Source: Candidatus Binatia bacterium | GTDB lineage: Bacteria; Desulfobacterota; Binatia; UBA12015 | DNA length: 64,000 nucleotides | Assembly: GCA_036563615.1 (NCBI GenBank) | Contig: DATCMB010000011.1 | Coordinates: forward strand, 1-64,000 | Reading direction: 5' to 3' | In this document: piece after piece, positions 1 to 8,834 of the stretch | How positions within the stretch are numbered: the stretch's first letter is position 1 | How the letters are laid out: each line of letters opens with the position of its first letter | Notes under the pieces: generated by a model | What the model saw: the letters and a program-made list of their open reading frames with translations, nothing else | What the model was told of the DNA's origin: nothing | Databases searched by the model: none | Program-made: the position numbers and the translations under genes

Positions 1-250
<250 letters not shown>

Positions 251-712
251 GGGTGCTCGACTTCGCGGGACAGTCCAGGCGATCGGACAGCACTTTCGCT
301 GTTGAATCTGTCCAGCACCTTCGTGGCGCGACGCGCGCGTGGGAGCCGCACCGAGAGACGGACGAGACGATGAACGCGTGCCGTCCCGCAACCGAGCTCT
401 GTCCCGCAGGAATCGCCATCGAAGCCGGGAGCTTCGCGGAGCAAGAGAGCTTCAGGTCGGGCACCGACATCGAGGCCGTCCCGCTCAGGGCTCCCAGAGA
501 GCCACCAGCGGGCCGCTACGAATGCGGAGCCTGACCTCCTGCGACTCTCGACGCGTCAGCGCCTCAGGCGGCGGCGTCCGGAGTCGGCTGGAGCCCTGGC
601 GCCGCCGAGGCGCCAGCGAGACCCTGTTGAGGGGCTCGCTCCGTTCGTGGCGAGCCTCGTCGCCGGTCACCTACGGTTCGGCGGAATCTGGCCGTCGAGT
701 TCTTCGTGCCAG
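251..712. other. Stretch without a recognisable gene
   Basis: This 462-base gap lies between the recombinase remnant and the nuclease-like gene. Open frames here have no recognisable domain and look like chance frames. The only structure noticed is a perfect 8-bp inverted repeat (596-603 with 609-616, 5-nt loop), about 100 bases downstream of the nuclease-like gene's stop. It has no U-tract on either strand. It may be a terminator or a recombination-related palindrome. Confidence 0.4.
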
Positions 713-1633
713 CTAACCGAGCAGTGCCTTCGTGTTCCGTCGGTAACGCACGCCGTCCATCCCGAGAGACCTACGGAACGCCTCGAAGGCCGCATATCGG
801 TTTGTGTACTGGGGGCCACCGAGACTGACCACGCAGTCCTGGATCGCCAGCACGTAGCGATTGTGAAGGAGGTCGTGTGCGATCGTGACGAACCTGTAGA
901 GCACGCCGATGATACGCTGCGCTCGAAAGCGCTCGCGCGTGCTCTTGGTGCGGGCGATTACTGAGTCGACTCGACTCGCCATGTTTCTGCCGAGCTGAGA
1001 CTCGTCCCAGAACTTGCAGCACTCGTACTCTGGATTGACGACCTTCGTTACGTCGATAGCTACGACTCCGAACGTTGTGCCGGGAGCTTCCTCCAGATCG
1101 CTAGCAAGCTGCGCCTCGGCATCCTTCATATTTTCGTCAACCTTCTTGGGCGAGAACGTCCTCTTGCATTCCAGGAAGATATCCCGTTGCGGGAGTCGCA
1201 AGGTCACATCCGGGTGCTCGCCATGCTCAGTCCGCCGACCGAATCGCTCGAGCTTCGCCGCCAGAGTCAGTTCGAACAGCACGTTCCGGGCTTTGTTCGT
1301 TTCGGCTGTCTCCTGCGTCGGTAAGAGCGGACCGGAAAGAACCCTATTCAGCTTGCTCGAGACATCCTCAGGCTGCTCAGCGAGCCACCGCTCGATGCAG
1401 GGCAGTAGTGTCGCGAACTCGGAGCCCTCAATCAGCAGCGACACGTCACGGAAGCCGCCAACCCTAGGCCAATCCTCGTCCGGTCGATGGGTCGCGATGT
1501 GCTCCCAGATTTCGCGGATGCGCTTCGCCGCTACGGCGATTCTGGTGCCTGCGGTTCGCACGCCGGCATCACTGCAGATGGCAAGGACCTTCTCGACGTC
1601 GGCCGCGATCCTGTCGAAGGTCAGAACCTCCAC
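713..1633 (-). CDS. PD-(D/E)XK nuclease-like hypothetical protein
   Basis: This 306-residue protein is not recognised as a named family. Its centre reads like a restriction-endonuclease-fold core: E121 in a helix (ARNVLFELTLAAKLERFG), then PDV at 141-143, then a strand with LECKR at 154-158. That gives E...D...ExK with normal spacing. About 110 helical residues precede the core and about 140 follow it. The GTG start at 1633 has a good ribosome site (GAGGTGAT) 6 bases upstream. Base composition is visibly lower in G+C than the surroundings, and the gene sits next to a recombinase remnant, so horizontal acquisition is likely. It could be a restriction, repair or anti-phage effector. The fold assignment rests on motif reading only. 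Confidence 0.6.
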   Translation of the reverse strand: MEVLTFDRIAADVEKVLAICSDAGVRTAGTRIAVAAKRIREIWEHIATHRPDEDWPRVGGFRDVSLLIEGSEFATLLPCIERWLAEQPEDVSSKLNRVLSGPLLPTQETAETNKARNVLFELTLAAKLERFGRRTEHGEHPDVTLRLPQRDIFLECKRTFSPKKVDENMKDAEAQLASDLEEAPGTTFGVVAIDVTKVVNPEYECCKFWDESQLGRNMASRVDSVIARTKSTRERFRAQRIIGVLYRFVTIAHDLLHNRYVLAIQDCVVSLGGPQYTNRYAAFEAFRRSLGMDGVRYRRNTKALLG

Positions 1634-1919
1634 GGCTACATCACCTCACGCGCCACCGACGGTCGCTGCGACCGCGCGTCGTCGAGACGAGCACTTTGGC
1701 TCGTGGACCACCGCGATGACCGCGCGGTCCGGTTCTTGATCAAGGTCGGGCGTGGACGCCGCCAAAGAGCAGCTTGATCGCGACGACTTCACAACGGGCG
1801 CTCCGCTTCTTCCTGCGACCGTCGTGAGACGCAAGTTCGGCCAGAATGACGACGGCCGCGGCCAGGGACCGAGCCCCGACCCCGGCGGCAATCCAACAAA
1901 GTGCGCGGATCCGCCTGCC

Positions 1920-3344
1920 CTACGCGAGGAACCCCATGTCGAAGTCGATCCCGTTCGCGACCGACCAGTACTCGCCGGGCAACGCATCCGGGATCAGGAC
2001 GTTCGACGTGATCTGCGCCGGCGACATGTTGAGCCAGTGCTTGAGGATCGTCCCGAAGACGTCGCGGAAGTCCGTCGAGCGGAAGTCGTGCGGCGTCTGG
2101 CGGTAGCGCGTGTTGCCGTCGCTCTCGAGGTCGGCCTTGTTGATGTTGGGGTGGTTGCCGTAGACGCCGCCGTTGACGGCGTTGGGGCCGCCGATGACGA
2201 ACATCGGGCCCTGCGAGCCGTGGTCGGTGCCGTTGCCGTTCTGCTCGATGCGGCGGCTGAACTCGCTCCACACCACCGTCAGCACCTTGTCGGCGACGCC
2301 CATGTCGGCGAGGTCGTCGTAGAAGACCTTGAGCGAATCCCCGAGCTCGCGGTGCAGCTCGTAGTGCTGTCCGAGCGCCCCGCCCTGATCCGAGTGCGTG
2401 TCGTAGCCGCCGTTCGAGAGCTGGAAGAAGCGCGCGCCGACGCCCGGCACGCCGCTCGAGACGCCGTAGATGATCTTCGCGACCTCGCGCAGGTCGTACG
2501 CGAGGCGGCGGTCGATCTCCGAGTAGAGCTGGCCGAAGGCGCCGCGGTCCGTCTGGTAGAGGTCGTGCACGACGGGGTAGCTGCTGGTGCTCTGCAGCGT
2601 CGCCGTGCCGGCGTTGCCGACGAAGACCTGCGTCGGCTGCGAGCCGGCCGAGGCCGCCGCGTGCAGCGCCGCGAACGCGGCCTCCTTCGCGGCCTGGTCG
2701 TCGCCGTAGTCGTCCCAGGGGAAGCCGAAGTCCCCGAGGCGCCGCACGGCGAGCACGCTGGTCACGTTCTGGCGGAAGTCCGGCGCGATCGAGTCCTGCA
2801 CGCACACCGCGGGGATCTGGCTCGGGCCGTAGGTCGCCGCGAGGTGACGTCCGACCCAGCCGGAGCCGCTCAGCGGCGTGAGCCGCAGCGGGTTGGCCGT
2901 CTGCCAGATGAGCCGCGACTCCTCGTGCGACAGGTTGTACTCGGGGTAGCCGCAGCCCTGGATGACGGCGAGGCTCGCGTTGCCCGAGTCGGCGAGCTGC
3001 GTGAGCCCGACGAGCCCGGGGTGCAGGGCGAGCAGCGCGCCGGTGTTCGGGTCGTTGCCGACGATCGTCGACGCGAGCGACGCGGTCGAGAGACGCAGGC
3101 CACCGTTGCCCGCGCGCCGCGCGGCCTCGTAGTCGGTGCGCAGCGTGCCCGCGCCATCGTCGACCGGGACCACGGTGTTGAGGCCGTCGTTGCCGCCGTC
3201 GAGGAAGATCACGACGAGGTAGCGGTCGCCGAGATCGGCGAACGCGCGACGGACGAGCGGGCTCGTGAACAGGCTCGGCGCGAGGAGCGTGCCGGCGGTG
3301 GCGAGACCGGTGCGACGGATGAACTGACGTCGTGTGATCGCCAT
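1920..3344 (-). CDS. DUF1501 family protein with Tat signal
   Basis: This 474-residue protein begins with a twin-arginine leader (ITRRQFIRR) and a hydrophobic stretch, then the DUF1501 opening YLVVIFLDGGNDGLNTVVP near residue 43. Later segments such as NGGYDTHSDQGG, LTVVWSEFSRRIEQNG and TDHGSQGPMFVIGG are typical of this family, which is related to the alkaline phosphatase/sulfatase fold. The biochemical role is unknown; the protein is expected to fold in the cytoplasm and be exported by Tat. It is the last gene of a minus-strand operon, 19 bases after a DUF1800 gene. This pairing is widespread in bacteria with large secretomes. Confidence 0.93.
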   Translation of the reverse strand: MAITRRQFIRRTGLATAGTLLAPSLFTSPLVRRAFADLGDRYLVVIFLDGGNDGLNTVVPVDDGAGTLRTDYEAARRAGNGGLRLSTASLASTIVGNDPNTGALLALHPGLVGLTQLADSGNASLAVIQGCGYPEYNLSHEESRLIWQTANPLRLTPLSGSGWVGRHLAATYGPSQIPAVCVQDSIAPDFRQNVTSVLAVRRLGDFGFPWDDYGDDQAAKEAAFAALHAAASAGSQPTQVFVGNAGTATLQSTSSYPVVHDLYQTDRGAFGQLYSEIDRRLAYDLREVAKIIYGVSSGVPGVGARFFQLSNGGYDTHSDQGGALGQHYELHRELGDSLKVFYDDLADMGVADKVLTVVWSEFSRRIEQNGNGTDHGSQGPMFVIGGPNAVNGGVYGNHPNINKADLESDGNTRYRQTPHDFRSTDFRDVFGTILKHWLNMSPAQITSNVLIPDALPGEYWSVANGIDFDMGFLA

Positions 3345-3363
3345 CGGTGCTTCCCCTCCCCGC

Positions 3364-4833
3364 TCAGTAGACCTGGTAGCCGGGCGACTTCAGCACGATC
3401 TCGAAGAGCCCGTTCAGCTTGGCGTTGCGGTAGCGATAGTCGCGCAGGTCGGGCGTCACCGTACCACCGTCCGTCAAGTAGTCGATGCAGATCTGGCGAT
3501 CCTCGGCGGTGAAGTTGTGCGCGACGTCGAGCGCGTCGAGCACCTGCTCGACGATCACCGCGGGGTCGGTTTCCGAAACGTCGACGAACTTGTCGGGCTT
3601 GAGCCGCGCGGCGCCGCGCGCCGCGGCGACGTCGCGCGCGAAGTTGTAGCGCGCGAGCAGCGTCGAGCTCGACAGCCACGCCGTCTCCCAGTCCCAGCCG
3701 AACACGCTCGGCGGATCCATCAGGACCTGACCGAGGTTCTCCATGTGGTTGAAGATGCCGGTGTAGGACCCGCCCGGGATGTACTTGTGGGCGCCGGCGA
3801 AGCGCATCCCGAGCAGCCGCAGCGTGCCGATCGCGAAGTCGACCGGCCACTTCACCGACTTCTTGACGCCGGGACCGAACGGCTTGCCGGTCTCGTAGAA
3901 GTCGTCGTGGCAGAAGATCGCGCGCAGCAGCGCCTGGATGCTCCAGGTGGTGTCGAAGCTCGACTCGGCGATCACCTGGTCGATCGTCGCGAGGCTCGGA
4001 TCGGGGCCGACGTAGAACTCGAGCAGCCGGCGCGCGGTGCGGCGCGCCACCGTGTTGTGCCCGTCGGTGTCGGTGTGGGTGAAGATGATGTCGACGACGG
4101 TGTCGATCTCCGGCTCGCCCTCGCCGTTCACGTCGAAGTCGGCGCCGCCGATGTTGCCGGTGGTCTCGAAGATCCGCTTCGGGCCGCGCTCGGGGAACTC
4201 CGACGTGAAGTCGTGGTTGCTCCTGTCGAGGTACGCCGTGCCGTTCTGCTTGTAGCGCCAGCCGGTGAAGGCGCGCGCGATCTGCACGATGTCGGCCTGC
4301 GTGTAGTTCGGGTTGCCGGCGCTGTCGTAGACGCCGAGCGTAAACAGCTCGAGCAGCTCGCGCGCGTAGTTCTCGTTCGGGATCGACTTCTCGTTCCGCG
4401 TGGTGTCGAGGAACTCCATCATCGCGGCGTCCTTGCCGATCGCCTTGACGAGGTCCTTCATGCTCCCCTTCGCGAGCTTGCGCAGGAGCTTCTGCTGGTT
4501 GCCCATGAGCTTCGTCGCGGCGCCGAAGTTGACCGCGAAGAGCTTCGTGATCCCGGTCGCGAAGTGGTCGTGCCAGAAGAGCACGAGCTTCTCCTGCACC
4601 GGCGTCTTGGTGGTGAGGAGAAAGCGCATCAGCGCGTCGTGCTGACGCCGCTGGTCGCGTCCGCCCGGACGAAAGGGCTTCGGCTTGTAGTTCAGCAGCT
4701 TGTCGGCCGCGGCACCGCGCGTCATGCCGACGATGCCGCTCTGCGCGAGCTCCTTGCGCGTCGCCGAGAAGCCGGCGCGGCGTAGCAGGTGACGAGCGTC
4801 CGCCTCGGTCAGGACGGTGTTCTGGTGTCCCAT
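3364..4833 (-). CDS. DUF1800 family protein
   Basis: This 489-residue protein starts at the ATG at 4833, which is preceded by GGGGGAG at good spacing; a longer frame to 4860 lacks a ribosome site. The N-terminus HLLRRAGFSAT and the later segments LVLFWHDHFATG, NENYARELLELFTLGV, FTGWRY, ARRLLEFYVGPDP and VFGWDWETAWLS are hallmark DUF1800 blocks. The function is unknown. DUF1800 and DUF1501 genes almost always occur together and are thought to act as a pair. It lies between a CxxxCH protein upstream and DUF1501 downstream on the same strand. Confidence 0.93.
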   Translation of the reverse strand: MGHQNTVLTEADARHLLRRAGFSATRKELAQSGIVGMTRGAAADKLLNYKPKPFRPGGRDQRRQHDALMRFLLTTKTPVQEKLVLFWHDHFATGITKLFAVNFGAATKLMGNQQKLLRKLAKGSMKDLVKAIGKDAAMMEFLDTTRNEKSIPNENYARELLELFTLGVYDSAGNPNYTQADIVQIARAFTGWRYKQNGTAYLDRSNHDFTSEFPERGPKRIFETTGNIGGADFDVNGEGEPEIDTVVDIIFTHTDTDGHNTVARRTARRLLEFYVGPDPSLATIDQVIAESSFDTTWSIQALLRAIFCHDDFYETGKPFGPGVKKSVKWPVDFAIGTLRLLGMRFAGAHKYIPGGSYTGIFNHMENLGQVLMDPPSVFGWDWETAWLSSSTLLARYNFARDVAAARGAARLKPDKFVDVSETDPAVIVEQVLDALDVAHNFTAEDRQICIDYLTDGGTVTPDLRDYRYRNAKLNGLFEIVLKSPGYQVY

Positions 4834-4885
4834 CGGTCTCCCCCACCCCGCCCGCGCCACACACCCCGTGCCGCGGCGAGGACGC

Positions 4886-5848
4886 TCAGGAATCGGTGCC
4901 CGGTACCCAGCCGGTTTCGGGCGCGCCTGCTTCGATCCACAGGCGCAGGATCTGGATCAGGTTGGCGGGGAGCGGCGGTCTGCCGAGCGGCATGCGCGAG
5001 CCGAGCCCGACCCCGAGGTCGCCCGTCACCTTGCGGTAGATGAGGCTCGTCGACGGGTCGCCCGGCGTGACGCGTAGCCACCCGAGCCCCTGCGCGGTCG
5101 CGTTGGTCGGCGTAGCACCGACGAGCTGCGTGTAGGACGCGCCGATCTCGAGCAGCAGGTTGGCCTGCTGCGTCTGCGAGTCGTGGCACGCCGACAGCGC
5201 GCAGCTCGCGTTGAAGATCTGCTTCTGGATGCGGTCGTACGTGCCCTCGAAGAGCGACGTCGGATTGCAGCTCCCCGGCGCCGGACGGCAGGTGAAGCGC
5301 AGCGTGTCGGTGTCGTTGAAGAAGCGACCGCCGACGAACGGCGACATCGCACGCACCTTGAGCAGCTTCGAGTTCTGCCGGCAGCGGTTGCCGGGGAACG
5401 GGCCCTTCAGGCGGACGACGATGTTGCTCGGGCTCGTGCAGGCGTCGGGCTGCTGGGTCGGCGGATCGATCTGGTTCTCGATGCGCGAGCGCAGCGCTTG
5501 GAAGTCGGGATCGAACTTGGGATCACCGTTGTCGAGCGAGTGGTCGACGGTGATCGAGGACACGCCGAGCGGCGTGCAGTAGACCGACGCGGTGCTGTTC
5601 GCGCACACCGAGACGGGGAAGCGGCACTCGCCGTTGACCTCCCCGTCCGCGTCGCACGACGGATCGCCGTCGACGCAGCGGATGTGACGCTGGTTGCGGG
5701 CGAGCGGCGCCGGCGTGTCGAAGACGGTGATGCAGTCGAGGACGCGCGCACCGCCGCCGGTGACGATGGTCGCGTCGGCGACCCCCGGCCAGGTGAGCAG
5801 CGCGAGCACGGTGGCGACGGCGTAGAAGCGACGGATGATGTTCGACAT
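4886..5848 (-). CDS. Exported CxxxCH (cytochrome c-like) protein
   Basis: This 320-residue protein starts at the ATG at 5848 behind GAGGAG. Residues 1-27 form a Sec signal peptide (hydrophobic AVATVLALLTWPGVADA). The middle is cysteine-rich without a recognised domain. The C-terminal 105 residues resemble a cytochrome c-like domain of the planctomycete type: CALSACH at 216-222 is a CxxxCH haem-binding variant, and RMPLG around 285-289 offers a distal Met ligand. The protein is probably periplasmic. It leads the DUF1800/DUF1501 operon, so the three products may act together at the cell envelope. Covalent haem attachment at CxxxCH is inference. Confidence 0.75.
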   Translation of the reverse strand: MSNIIRRFYAVATVLALLTWPGVADATIVTGGGARVLDCITVFDTPAPLARNQRHIRCVDGDPSCDADGEVNGECRFPVSVCANSTASVYCTPLGVSSITVDHSLDNGDPKFDPDFQALRSRIENQIDPPTQQPDACTSPSNIVVRLKGPFPGNRCRQNSKLLKVRAMSPFVGGRFFNDTDTLRFTCRPAPGSCNPTSLFEGTYDRIQKQIFNASCALSACHDSQTQQANLLLEIGASYTQLVGATPTNATAQGLGWLRVTPGDPSTSLIYRKVTGDLGVGLGSRMPLGRPPLPANLIQILRLWIEAGAPETGWVPGTDS

Positions 5849-6002
5849 GCTGGGCTCCTCCGCCACCCGTTCGCCGATCCCGCCGCGCGGTGGCCCGGTG
5901 GCCGGGCGGGTATAGGACGCAGCTCGCACGGCAGGCAAGCGCTCGCGCGGCCGCTACCGCGTCCTCCACGGGGTGGCGCGCGCTGCGTCCAGGCCGTCTG
6001 CG

Positions 6003-6107
6003 TCAGGCGAGAAGCGTGATGATGCCGCCCAGGATGGTGCCGACGACCGCGACGAGCATCAGCACGTCGCTCGCCCGGATCTGATTGTTCCGCTTCACAG
6101 AATGCAT
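6003..6107 (-). CDS. Possible 34-residue single-span membrane peptide
   Basis: This short frame reads MHSVKRNNQIRASDVLML and then a hydrophobic glycine-containing helix ending ITLLA. A positive N-terminus followed by one predicted membrane segment is a plausible small membrane protein. Third positions are mostly G or C, as in real genes here. The upstream ribosome site is weak (GGAACC). It sits in the divergent gap between the CxxxCH protein and the SMP-30 gene. No family is recognised and it could be a chance frame. Confidence 0.35.
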   Translation of the reverse strand: MHSVKRNNQIRASDVLMLVAVVGTILGGIITLLA

Positions 6108-6235
6108 TGGCAGAGGTTCCGTCGGTTGGGTTGCGTCCGTGAAATCTGCTCTCCTGGGAGAGCGCCGGCCCGTCCTATAGCAGCATGCCGAGCGCCAGAG
6201 AATACACTTTTCACGTCGTTTCGCAGGAGGGATCC

Positions 6236-7150
6236 ATGGGCGAAGGGCTGCGCGAGATCGCAAGCGGACTGCAGTTTCCCGAGGGCCCGGTCTGGATGCC
6301 GGACGGCAGCATCATCCTGACCGAGATCCGGCGCGGCACCATCACACGCGTCACGCCCGACGGGAAAACGAGCGTCGTGGCCGAGGTCGGCGGTGGCCCG
6401 AACGGGGCCGCGCTCGGGCCCGACGGCAAGCTCTACGTCTGCAACAACGGCGGCTTCGAGTGGCACGACGTCAATGGTCTCGTCGTGCCGGGCAACCAGC
6501 CGGCGTCGTACATCGGCGGGCGCATCCAGCGCGTCGACCTCGAGACCGGCAAGGTCGAGGACCTCTACACCGAGTGCGACGGTCGCCCGCTGCGCGGCCC
6601 GAACGACCTCGTGTTCGACGCGAGCGGCGGCTTCTGGTTCACCGACCACGGCAAGATGCGCGAGCGCGACCGGGACCGCACCGGCGTCTACTACGCCAAG
6701 CCCGACGGCTCGCTGATCCGCGAGGTGATCTTTCCCCTCGAGGCTCCGAACGGAATCGGCCTGTCACCGGACGGCAAGCGCCTCTACGTCGCCGAGACCT
6801 TCACCGGACGCCTCTGGTCGTGGGAGGTGACGGCCCCGGGCGAGGTGGCTCCTGCGGCGGGGCTCGGCACGCCCGGCACGCTCGTCGTCGGCCTGCCCGG
6901 CTTCCAGCTCTTCGACTCGCTGGCGGTCGATTCGGCGGGCAACGTCTGCGTCGCGACGCTCGCGAACGGCGGCATCACGGTCGTGCCCCCGAGCGGCGAG
7001 GGCGTGACCCACGTCCCGATGCCGGACCCGCTGACCACCAACATCTGCTTCGGCGGCCCGGACCTGAAGACGGCCTACATCACGCTCTCGGGAACCGGTC
7101 GGCTGGTCGCGATGGACTGGCCGCGGCCGGGGCTGAAGCTCGCCTTCTGA
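6236..7150 (+). CDS. SMP-30/gluconolactonase/LRE family protein
   Basis: This 304-residue six-bladed beta-propeller is a predicted lactonase. The ATG at 6236 follows AGGAGG with ideal spacing; an upstream in-frame ATG at 6185 lacks a site. Expected metal ligands are visible: the Glu of FPEGPVW near the N-terminus, the Asn of GPNDLVFD, the Asn of APNGIGLSPDG and the Asp of FDSLAVDS. Family members hydrolyse sugar or other lactones using Ca2+ or Zn2+. No signal peptide is seen, so it is likely cytosolic. The substrate is not inferable. It is unlikely to be the 6-phosphogluconolactonase missing from the pathway operon at 17855-26236. Confidence 0.9.
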   Translation: MGEGLREIASGLQFPEGPVWMPDGSIILTEIRRGTITRVTPDGKTSVVAEVGGGPNGAALGPDGKLYVCNNGGFEWHDVNGLVVPGNQPASYIGGRIQRVDLETGKVEDLYTECDGRPLRGPNDLVFDASGGFWFTDHGKMRERDRDRTGVYYAKPDGSLIREVIFPLEAPNGIGLSPDGKRLYVAETFTGRLWSWEVTAPGEVAPAAGLGTPGTLVVGLPGFQLFDSLAVDSAGNVCVATLANGGITVVPPSGEGVTHVPMPDPLTTNICFGGPDLKTAYITLSGTGRLVAMDWPRPGLKLAF

Positions 7151-7160
7151 GCGTCAGCGT

Positions 7161-7199
7161 CGGCGGCGCGGGCGTGGATGCGCACGCCCGCGCCCGCCG
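7161..7199. terminator. Hairpin between convergent genes
   Basis: Positions 7166-7176 pair perfectly with 7183-7193 (11 bp, 6-nt loop). A further 5 bp (7161-7165 with 7195-7199) pair across a one-base bulge. It begins 10 bases after the SMP-30 stop codon and ends 7 bases before the NFACT-R stop codon, so it could terminate both transcripts. There is no U-tract. Confidence 0.5.
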
Positions 7200-7206
7200 T
7201 CGAGCG

Positions 7207-7641
7207 TCAAGCATCGTCGAAGCGCAGCGGCGTCGCGCGCACCGTGGTGAAGCGGCCGAGCGTCACCTTGCCCGGTGGCAAGCCGCGCGGCTTCTTGACG
7301 TCGGCGCAGGTCGCGAGGTGCACGCTCACCTGTCCGCCGTGACGTGCGCGCGAGTAGCCCGCGGCGAGGCCGGCCGCGAAACGCACGGTGTCGCGCGGCG
7401 GGCGCGCGAGCTTGTCCGGGTTGCGGATCACGACGTGCGATCCCGACTCGCCCGCGACGTGCAGCCAGAAGTCGCGCGGCGAGGCGAGCTTCAGCGACAG
7501 GATGTCGTTGTCTTCGGCGGTGCGCCCGACGAGCACGATCATGCCGTCGGGCGACACGAAGCGCCGCGCGACCGAGCGTCCGCGCCAGACGCCCGCGTCC
7601 GCATCGGTCGGACCAACCTCCCCTCGCTCCTGCCGCGCCAT
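7207..7641 (-). CDS. Stand-alone NFACT-R (DUF814) domain protein
   Basis: This 144-residue protein starts at the ATG at 7641, with GGAG 8 bases upstream. Residues 25-75 (RRFVSPDGMIVLVGR, DNDILSLKLASPRDFWLHV, GSHVVIRN) are the NFACT-R/DUF814 domain. In RqcH/Fbp-type proteins that domain binds RNA or tRNA on stalled 50S subunits during C-terminal tailing of nascent chains. The NFACT-N and coiled-coil regions of full RqcH are absent. The protein is likely cytosolic. It is divergent from the aldo/keto reductase gene. Whether it works with a separate RqcH or alone is unknown. Confidence 0.88.
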   Translation of the reverse strand: MARQERGEVGPTDADAGVWRGRSVARRFVSPDGMIVLVGRTAEDNDILSLKLASPRDFWLHVAGESGSHVVIRNPDKLARPPRDTVRFAAGLAAGYSRARHGGQVSVHLATCADVKKPRGLPPGKVTLGRFTTVRATPLRFDDA

Positions 7642-7700
7642 CTCGGTTCTCCGCACGCGGAATGGAACAGCCGCGATGCGCGTTGTCCAGACGAAGCCCG

Positions 7701-7728
7701 TGGACACGCGCGCGCGAGACGGTAGCAT
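7701..7728 (+). promoter_or_regulatory. Putative promoter for a leaderless aldo/keto reductase mRNA
   Basis: TGGACA (7701-7706) and TAGCAT (7723-7728) are 16 bases apart. The start codon follows 7 bases after the -10 element and has no Shine-Dalgarno sequence, so transcription would begin at or next to the ATG. Confidence 0.4.
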
Positions 7729-7735
7729 CGTTCGC

Positions 7736-8740
7736 ATGGCGCTCGCGCTCGGTCCGCTCGGCGACCGCGGGCCGACGGTGTCGAAGCTCGGCCTCGGGCT
7801 CGCGGCGCTCGGCCGTCCCGGCTACATCACCCTCGGCCGCAGCGCCGACCTGCCGGAGCGCACGGTCGAAGCGCTCGAAGCGCGCACCGTGCAGCTCCTC
7901 GACGCCGCGTACGCCGCCGGCGTGCGCTACGTCGACGCCGCGCGCAGCTACGGCCGCGCCGAGGAGTTCCTCGCCCGCTGGCTTCGCGCGCGCGGTCTCG
8001 GCCCGCGCGACGCGACCGTCGGCAGCAAGTGGGGCTACCGCTACACCGCCGACTGGCGGATCGACGCGCCGGTGCACGAGGAGAAGGAGCTCTCGCTCGC
8101 GCGCTTGCGCACGCAGCTCGCGGAGAGCCGCGCGATCCTCGGAGAGGCGCTGACGCTCTACCAGATCCACAGCGCGACCGCGGACTCCGGCGTGCTGCAG
8201 GACGAGGACGTGCTGCGCGCGCTGGTCGAGGCGCGGCGCTCGGGAGTCGTGCGCGCGATCGGGCTCACGCTGACCGGGACGGGCTCGCGACGCACGCTCG
8301 AGCTCGCGCTCGACGCGCGCATCGACGGGGAGCGCGTCTTCGACGTCGTGCAGGCGACCTACAACGTCCTCGAGCCGTCGCTGCGCGACGCGCTCGCCGA
8401 GGCGCGCGCCGCGGGTCTCGGCGTCATCCTCAAAGAGGTGCACGCCAACGGACGGCTCACGCCCGCGAACCGGCGGCCCGAGGACGAGCGCCTGCGCCAG
8501 CGCCTCGGCGAGATCGCCGGGCGCCTCGCGGTTCCGGTCGACCGGCTCGCCGTCGCCTTCGCCGCGTCGCTCGGCGCCGCGGACCTCGTGCTCTCCGGCG
8601 CCGTGACCACCGATCAGCTCCGCTCGCACGTCGCGGGCGTCGCGCTCGAGCTCGACGACGCGACGCTCGGCGAGCTCGCGGAGCTGGCCGAGCCGCCCGA
8701 GACGTACTGGAAGACGCGCTCCGCCCTACCCTGGCATTGA
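7736..8740 (+). CDS. Aldo/keto reductase
   Basis: This 334-residue (beta/alpha)8 NADPH-dependent oxidoreductase carries the family tetrad: Asp and Tyr in VRYVDAARSYG, Lys in TVGSKWGY and His in LYQIHSAT. C-terminal sequences LAVAFAASLGAADLVLSGAVTTDQL match the cofactor-binding end. The start at 7736 lacks a ribosome site but follows a promoter-like pair, suggesting a leaderless mRNA. It probably reduces an aldehyde or ketone; the substrate is unknown. It is followed by the di-iron cluster on the same strand, which has its own promoter-like sequence. Confidence 0.92.
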   Translation: MALALGPLGDRGPTVSKLGLGLAALGRPGYITLGRSADLPERTVEALEARTVQLLDAAYAAGVRYVDAARSYGRAEEFLARWLRARGLGPRDATVGSKWGYRYTADWRIDAPVHEEKELSLARLRTQLAESRAILGEALTLYQIHSATADSGVLQDEDVLRALVEARRSGVVRAIGLTLTGTGSRRTLELALDARIDGERVFDVVQATYNVLEPSLRDALAEARAAGLGVILKEVHANGRLTPANRRPEDERLRQRLGEIAGRLAVPVDRLAVAFAASLGAADLVLSGAVTTDQLRSHVAGVALELDDATLGELAELAEPPETYWKTRSALPWH

Positions 8741-8799
8741 CGCGCTCGTCTGCGGTGGACGGCGTCGCGTCGGCACGCGCCTCCGAACGCCCAAGCCTC

Positions 8800-8828
8800 T
8801 TGCAAAAATCAACCGATCGGATGATAAC
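8800..8828 (+). promoter_or_regulatory. Putative promoter of the di-iron cluster (leaderless)
   Basis: TTGCAA (8800-8805) is separated by exactly 17 bases from GATAAC (8823-8828), and the ATG of the ferritin-like gene follows 6 bases later. No Shine-Dalgarno sequence is present. The stretch is A/T-rich compared with its surroundings. Confidence 0.5.
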
Positions 8829-8834
8829 GGCCGC

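Noticed and set aside
596..616. Inverted repeat as a Rho-independent terminator or att site
   Set aside because: The stem is perfect but short, there is no U-tract, and no matching repeat was found elsewhere in the window.
1646..1987. Minus-strand frame between DUF1501 and the nuclease-like gene
   Set aside because: It overlaps the DUF1501 3' end and has no domain or start signal. The 1634-1919 gap is treated as non-coding.
1752..3512. Long plus-strand open frame opposite the DUF1501 gene
   Set aside because: It is an antisense shadow. The minus strand carries a full family match, and the plus-strand product is an Arg/Ala/Val-rich sequence without domains.
6236..7150. SMP-30 protein as the missing 6-phosphogluconolactonase
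   Set aside because: It belongs to the gluconolactonase/LRE fold family, is 10 kb from the operon and on the other strand; there is no evidence for the phosphorylated substrate.
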